Below are positions 60,997 to 64,000 of a DNA stretch of 64,000 nt, one piece after another (the stretch's first letter is position 1; every line of letters begins with the position of its first letter). The position numbers and the translations under genes are program-made. The DNA is from Candidatus Aminicenantota bacterium. GTDB lineage: Bacteria; Acidobacteriota; Aminicenantia; Aminicenantales; Saccharicenantaceae. Under the pieces are notes generated by a model that saw nothing but the letters and a program-made list of their open reading frames with translations, ran no database searches and was not told the origin of the DNA. The stretch covers positions 409,570 through 473,569 of the forward strand of contig JACIYJ010000001.1 in NCBI GenBank assembly GCA_014360015.1. The letters run 5' to 3'.

Positions 60997-61520
60997 CCGA
61001 CTGAACCTTTCTCCATCTCTTTTTCCATTTCTTTTTTAAGACGACTCTTCAACAGGCGCCGTTTCAATGGAGATAAGCGGTCAATAAACAGCTTACCTTC
61101 CAGATGGTCGATTTCATGACAGAAGACTCGAGCCAGCAAATCCTCAGCCTCAACCAGAAGTTCCTGACCGTCCAGGTTATATCCTCTGACAGTAATCCGC
61201 GCCGGCCGGAGCACTTTTTCATAGATTCCCGGTACTGATAGGCAGCCTTCTTCCGAAACCTGTTCTCCTTCCTCTTCAACAATTTCCGGGTTGACCATGA
61301 CTATCAGCTCATCCTTGTTTTCTCCAACTGACAGGTCAATGGTGATCAGCCTCAGGCTGACATTGACTTGAGGAGCAGCCAGACCGATGCCCGGGGCTTG
61401 ATGCATGGTTTCGACCATATTGCGGGCCAGTTCGACTATCTCCTGATTGATGTTTTCAATAGGTTTAGCTTTCAAGGACAGAGTAGGGTGTCCGATTTTT
61501 ATAATTTCGAGTACAGCCAT
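60993..61520 (-). CDS. def: Peptide deformylase
   Basis: A 175-residue metalloenzyme removing the formyl group from nascent proteins. The three motifs are complete: GIGLAAPQV (about 42-50), EGCLSVPG (about 91-98, metal-binding Cys) and CHEIDHLEG (about 134-142, HExxH). Length is typical for type 1 PDF. The N-terminal part is MAVLEIIKIGHPTLS. The first gene of the def-fmt operon. Its promoter ends 9 bases before the ATG, so translation may start on a leaderless mRNA. Confidence 0.97.
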   Translation of the reverse strand: MAVLEIIKIGHPTLSLKAKPIENINQEIVELARNMVETMHQAPGIGLAAPQVNVSLRLITIDLSVGENKDELIVMVNPEIVEEEGEQVSEEGCLSVPGIYEKVLRPARITVRGYNLDGQELLVEAEDLLARVFCHEIDHLEGKLFIDRLSPLKRRLLKSRLKKEMEKEMEKGSVG

Positions 61521-61529
61521 AGTACTTCT

Positions 61530-61558
61530 ATTTTAGACCAGAAACCACGCCACGACAA
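61530..61558 (-). promoter_or_regulatory. def-fmt promoter, likely leaderless
   Basis: On the minus strand TTGTCG (61558-61553) and TAAAAT (61535-61530) have a 17-base spacer. The -10 box ends 9 bases before ATG 61520 and only AGAAGTACT lies between, with at best a weak AGAAG. Confidence 0.6.
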
Positions 61559-61593
61559 TAAAATCGCGACCTGAAATCAGTTGAAATTACCGC

Positions 61594-63618
61594 TTAAATC
61601 ACAGCCGATGGTGGTGGAGGTTCATCGGCAGCCCCGGCATTCTTCAGTGGCACAGCTATCAGATACACACCTATCAGGACCAGAACTACCAGACCGCCAA
61701 GATAGCTGGGATGGGTGAAGATGATGGGTATGTCTTGGCTGATGACATTCTGCAGGAAGAAAAATTTCCAGGCCGCTCTGATCAGTCCGGTCAGCGCTTC
61801 TCCGGCAATCAGACCAGCTGCCAGCAGAATTCCGACATTTTCAACTCTGGCTTTCTGGGCAGCATTGAGCTGGCGTTTGGCCACTGTTCTGTCCAGAATA
61901 CCCTTAATCATTCCGCCCACAAAAATGGCGAAAGTGGTCTCGAGGGGCAGGTACATTCCAACAGCTACCAGCATCGGGGAGCGAACCTGAACCAGAATCA
62001 GAGCGAAGCCCATGAGCATGCCGACAATAACCAGCGGCCAGGCCATTTCACCACCGACTATGCCCTGGGAGATGGCGGCCATCAATCCAGCCTGCGGTGC
62101 TGGCAGGTCTTTGCTGCCGAAAGTAAAAGCGCCGTGGAGAATCATCAACGGGAAATAGAGAAGAAGGGAAGCTAACAGAACTCCGAAAATATCTCCCACC
62201 TGCATTTTCCACGGTGTGCCACCGAGAATGTGTCCGACTTTCAGGTCCTGGAGCATTTCTCCGGCCACTGCAGAAGATACACAGACGACAGAAGCTACAC
62301 CCAGCACGGCTGCTACTCCGCTTGTTCCTCTGGCTCCGATCAGAACCATCAACAGCCCGGCAATAATCAGGGTGGACAGGGTCAGTCCGGAAATGGGATT
62401 GTTGGATGAACCGATGGTTCCAACCAGATTTCCTGAAACTGCAGCAAAGAAGAATCCGGCTAAAGCCATGACCACTGCGGCCAGAATGGCCGGGCCATAG
62501 CTTCCAGCAAAAATTCGGTAAACGAAGACCATCAGGACAACGGTGATGGCCATCAAGAACAGGACTAACTTAGTGTTCAAGTCTTTTTCGATTCTTGAAG
62601 TGACCTCGGTCTTCTCCGCGGCTTTTTTGACATCACCGAATGACCTCTTGATTCCGGCTGACAGATTTTTTCTCATCCGGTAAAGGGTATACCCGGCCCC
62701 GACCAGCATGCCGCCGACGGCGATCGGTCTGACAATGAACTTCCAGACGTTAGTTACCAGGTCAGGCCAGGGAACATCGGACATAGCAACGGTCGGGCCA
62801 TAGAATTTTTCTACCAGCTGGGGGCCAAGGAAATACATCAACAGTGGAACAAAAAGTCCCCAGGCTAAAACACCACCAGCGAAGTTGAGAGAAGCCAGAC
62901 GCGGACCGATGATGTAGCCAACACCGATGTAAGCCGGGAAAATTCCAGGCCCAGAAACACTGACTATACCTCCGGTTCCTATGGCGTTGGCTTCTTTGGA
63001 AGCTCCGAGTCTGACAAAACTTGAGCCTATTTTTCCCAGCTTGATGATGAATTCTTTGGAAGCGGCGAAAAGCTGAATAACTCCGAGTGAATATAACAGG
63101 GCGCCAACACCCATTGCCTGGAACAAGAACTTGGCTCCGGCACTGCCTTTCTGACCGGCTTTGTGAATCTCAGCCGCAGCCACTGATTCGGGGAAGGGTA
63201 ATTCCGGGTCGGTCACCATGATGCGTCTGAGGAAAGTGACAAACAGAATTCCCAAAAGTCCGCCCACAAACATCAGAGCCGTTGATTTCAGATAAGCATC
63301 TACGGTGTTGAATTTGGTCCAGGCTCCGGTGATAAGAAAAGCCGGTATGGTAAAAATGGCTCCGGCAGCTACAGATTCGCCGATAGAACCAACGGTTCGA
63401 GCAATATTTTCTTCGAGGATCGAGCCCTTCATTATTTTGAGCAGAGCCATGCCGATGACCGCTGCTGGATAAGTAGCAGCAATGGTCATTCCAGCTCTCA
63501 GTCCCAGGTAGGCATTAGCTGCTCCGAGGATAATGGTCATGATGAGTCCGAGAAGTACAGCTTTTAGGGTAAATTCCTTCATTTCGGTTTTTTCTGGAAC
63601 AAAAGGTTTGTAATCCAT
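61594..63618 (-). CDS. OPT family oligopeptide transporter
   Basis: A 674-residue polytopic inner-membrane protein with about 15-16 transmembrane helices. It begins with a short cytosolic region rich in Glu (FVPEKTEMKEFTLKAVLLGL), then the OPT helical set with NAYLGLRAGMTIAATYPAAVIG (about 40-61) and GSIGESVAAGAIFTIPA (about 87-103), both typical. The substrate may be peptides or metal chelates. It has GGAAAGGAGAGG before the ATG and a promoter 35 bases upstream. It may work with the M14 and M23 enzymes in peptide recycling, but that is speculation. Confidence 0.9.
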   Translation of the reverse strand: MDYKPFVPEKTEMKEFTLKAVLLGLIMTIILGAANAYLGLRAGMTIAATYPAAVIGMALLKIMKGSILEENIARTVGSIGESVAAGAIFTIPAFLITGAWTKFNTVDAYLKSTALMFVGGLLGILFVTFLRRIMVTDPELPFPESVAAAEIHKAGQKGSAGAKFLFQAMGVGALLYSLGVIQLFAASKEFIIKLGKIGSSFVRLGASKEANAIGTGGIVSVSGPGIFPAYIGVGYIIGPRLASLNFAGGVLAWGLFVPLLMYFLGPQLVEKFYGPTVAMSDVPWPDLVTNVWKFIVRPIAVGGMLVGAGYTLYRMRKNLSAGIKRSFGDVKKAAEKTEVTSRIEKDLNTKLVLFLMAITVVLMVFVYRIFAGSYGPAILAAVVMALAGFFFAAVSGNLVGTIGSSNNPISGLTLSTLIIAGLLMVLIGARGTSGVAAVLGVASVVCVSSAVAGEMLQDLKVGHILGGTPWKMQVGDIFGVLLASLLLYFPLMILHGAFTFGSKDLPAPQAGLMAAISQGIVGGEMAWPLVIVGMLMGFALILVQVRSPMLVAVGMYLPLETTFAIFVGGMIKGILDRTVAKRQLNAAQKARVENVGILLAAGLIAGEALTGLIRAAWKFFFLQNVISQDIPIIFTHPSYLGGLVVLVLIGVYLIAVPLKNAGAADEPPPPSAVI

Positions 63619-63652
63619 CCACCTCTCCTTTCCATTCTAAGTTTTTTCTTTA

Positions 63653-63682
63653 TGTATATTAAAAAAGTCCTGAGCAAGTCAA
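63653..63682 (-). promoter_or_regulatory. Promoter of the OPT transporter gene
   Basis: On the minus strand TTGACT (63682-63677) and TATACA (63658-63653) have an 18-base spacer, 34 bases before the ATG at 63618. Confidence 0.5.
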
Positions 63683-63817
63683 GACAATTTTTCTTTCAGG
63701 TTAAGAGATAGTATCCAGGTTAGAGGGAGTATTTGGCAGAAGCGGGGTGGCAGTCCGGCCATAGGAATTTCGGCAGAAGAGGCAGGGAAATTTATAAACT
63801 TGGCACTTGAAAAAGCA

Positions 63818-63874
63818 GGGCTTCCTCCGTTAAAAATTTTGTTGAAACTTCTAAACGAAAGGAGGAGGAAGCCC
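63818..63874 (+). promoter_or_regulatory. Hairpin covering the ribosome-binding site of the terminal gene
   Basis: GGGCTTCCTCC (63818-63828) pairs perfectly with GGAGGAAGCCC (63864-63874), an 11-bp stem with a 35-base loop. The right arm includes the Shine-Dalgarno GGAGG for ATG 63877. Such a stem would block translation from transcripts starting outside the element. It could also be a terminal inverted repeat or attenuator. Confidence 0.55.
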
Positions 63875-63876
63875 CA

Positions 63877-64000
63877 ATGACAGAAAATATATACCCTACT
63901 TACTATGAGCTTTGCAAGAGTGCACCCATTCTGGCCAGAAAAGCTCTGATCAGGGCCTATGAGGAGACGGGGAATATCTCAGAGGTAGCCAGGTTGTTTC
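63877..64000 (+). mobile_element. Probable transposase gene, cut by the window edge
   Basis: A gene starts at ATG 63877, with a very strong GGAGGAGG, and runs off the right edge after 41 codons. It begins with a tyrosine-rich stretch (IYPTYYELC), then LARKALIRAYEETGNISEVARLF, the first helices of a helix-turn-helix typical of IS481/IS3-type integrases and transposases. The catalytic DDE domain is outside the window, so the assignment rests only on this start. No terminal inverted repeat or target duplication could be delimited in the 258 bases upstream. Confidence 0.5.

Noticed and set aside
63700..63800. Similar GGCAGAAG stretches as insertion-sequence end repeats
   Set aside because: Two imperfect copies (near 63734 and 63771) are too short and not inverted, so an element boundary cannot be set.
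1..64000. CRISPR array, rRNA operon or prophage
   Set aside because: No regularly spaced repeat unit, no rRNA sequence and no phage structural gene was seen.

Overview
The window reads as chromosomal DNA of a Gram-negative, heterotrophic, probably anaerobic bacterium of moderate GC content. Two very large TonB-dependent receptors with an N-terminal carboxypeptidase-regulatory-like domain, several lipoproteins with clear lipoboxes, a DUF5107/TPR lipoprotein, a NamZ-like (DUF1343) lipoprotein, TldD/TldE and an OPT transporter make up a combination I associate with Candidatus Aminicenantes / Acidobacteriota-like lineages. That placement is inference from gene content. No rRNA is present to confirm it.

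Layout. 1-2.2 kb: the end of an unknown gene, a small membrane protein, and an HtrA-like two-PDZ protein that has lost two of its three catalytic residues. 2.2-3.4 kb: a TrmH-type rRNA/tRNA methyltransferase, tRNA-Leu(CAA) and a C-terminal remnant of a class III aminotransferase. 3.7-10 kb: two TonB-dependent receptors, each followed by a strong terminator. 10-15.8 kb: tautomerase, Nudix hydrolase, a transglutaminase-like lipoprotein and the NamZ-like lipoprotein. 15.9-23.5 kb: a divergent glutamine synthetase, then a minus-strand sugar locus (ROK-type kinase, glucosamine-6-P deaminase, Na+/solute symporter, xylulokinase-type FGGY kinase). 23.7-32.6 kb: a secreted unknown protein with EF-hand-like loops, fructose-1,6-bisphosphatase, YitT protein, MFS transporter, nitroreductase, and the TldE/TldD pair. 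32.7-42.4 kb: nadC-nadB, then ileS-lspA-lgt-rluD, then an EF-G2-like factor. 42.5-50.2 kb: a frameshifted GH127 remnant, a run of secreted Ntn-hydrolase/PDZ/M14 genes, the DUF5107/TPR lipoprotein and a metallo-beta-lactamase remnant. 50.3-57.9 kb: a TCA block (sucC-sucD, icd-mdh, acnB). 57.9-63.6 kb: SDR, EF-Tu-domain-2 mini-protein, M23 peptidase, def-fmt and an OPT transporter. The right edge enters a probable transposase gene preceded by a hairpin that would cover its ribosome-binding site.

The most distinctive signals are these. (a) Several genes (nadC, def, the Nudix gene, the TrmH gene) have good -35/-10 promoters whose -10 box ends only 6-9 bases before the start codon and lack a Shine-Dalgarno sequence, suggesting leaderless mRNAs. 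(b) The HtrA homologue is a likely pseudoprotease. (c) Three gene remnants show local gene decay. (d) A ribosome-binding-site hairpin lies upstream of the transposase. I did not find a CRISPR array, a secondary-metabolite cluster or a recognisable defence island. Promoters were found by eye and are candidates only.
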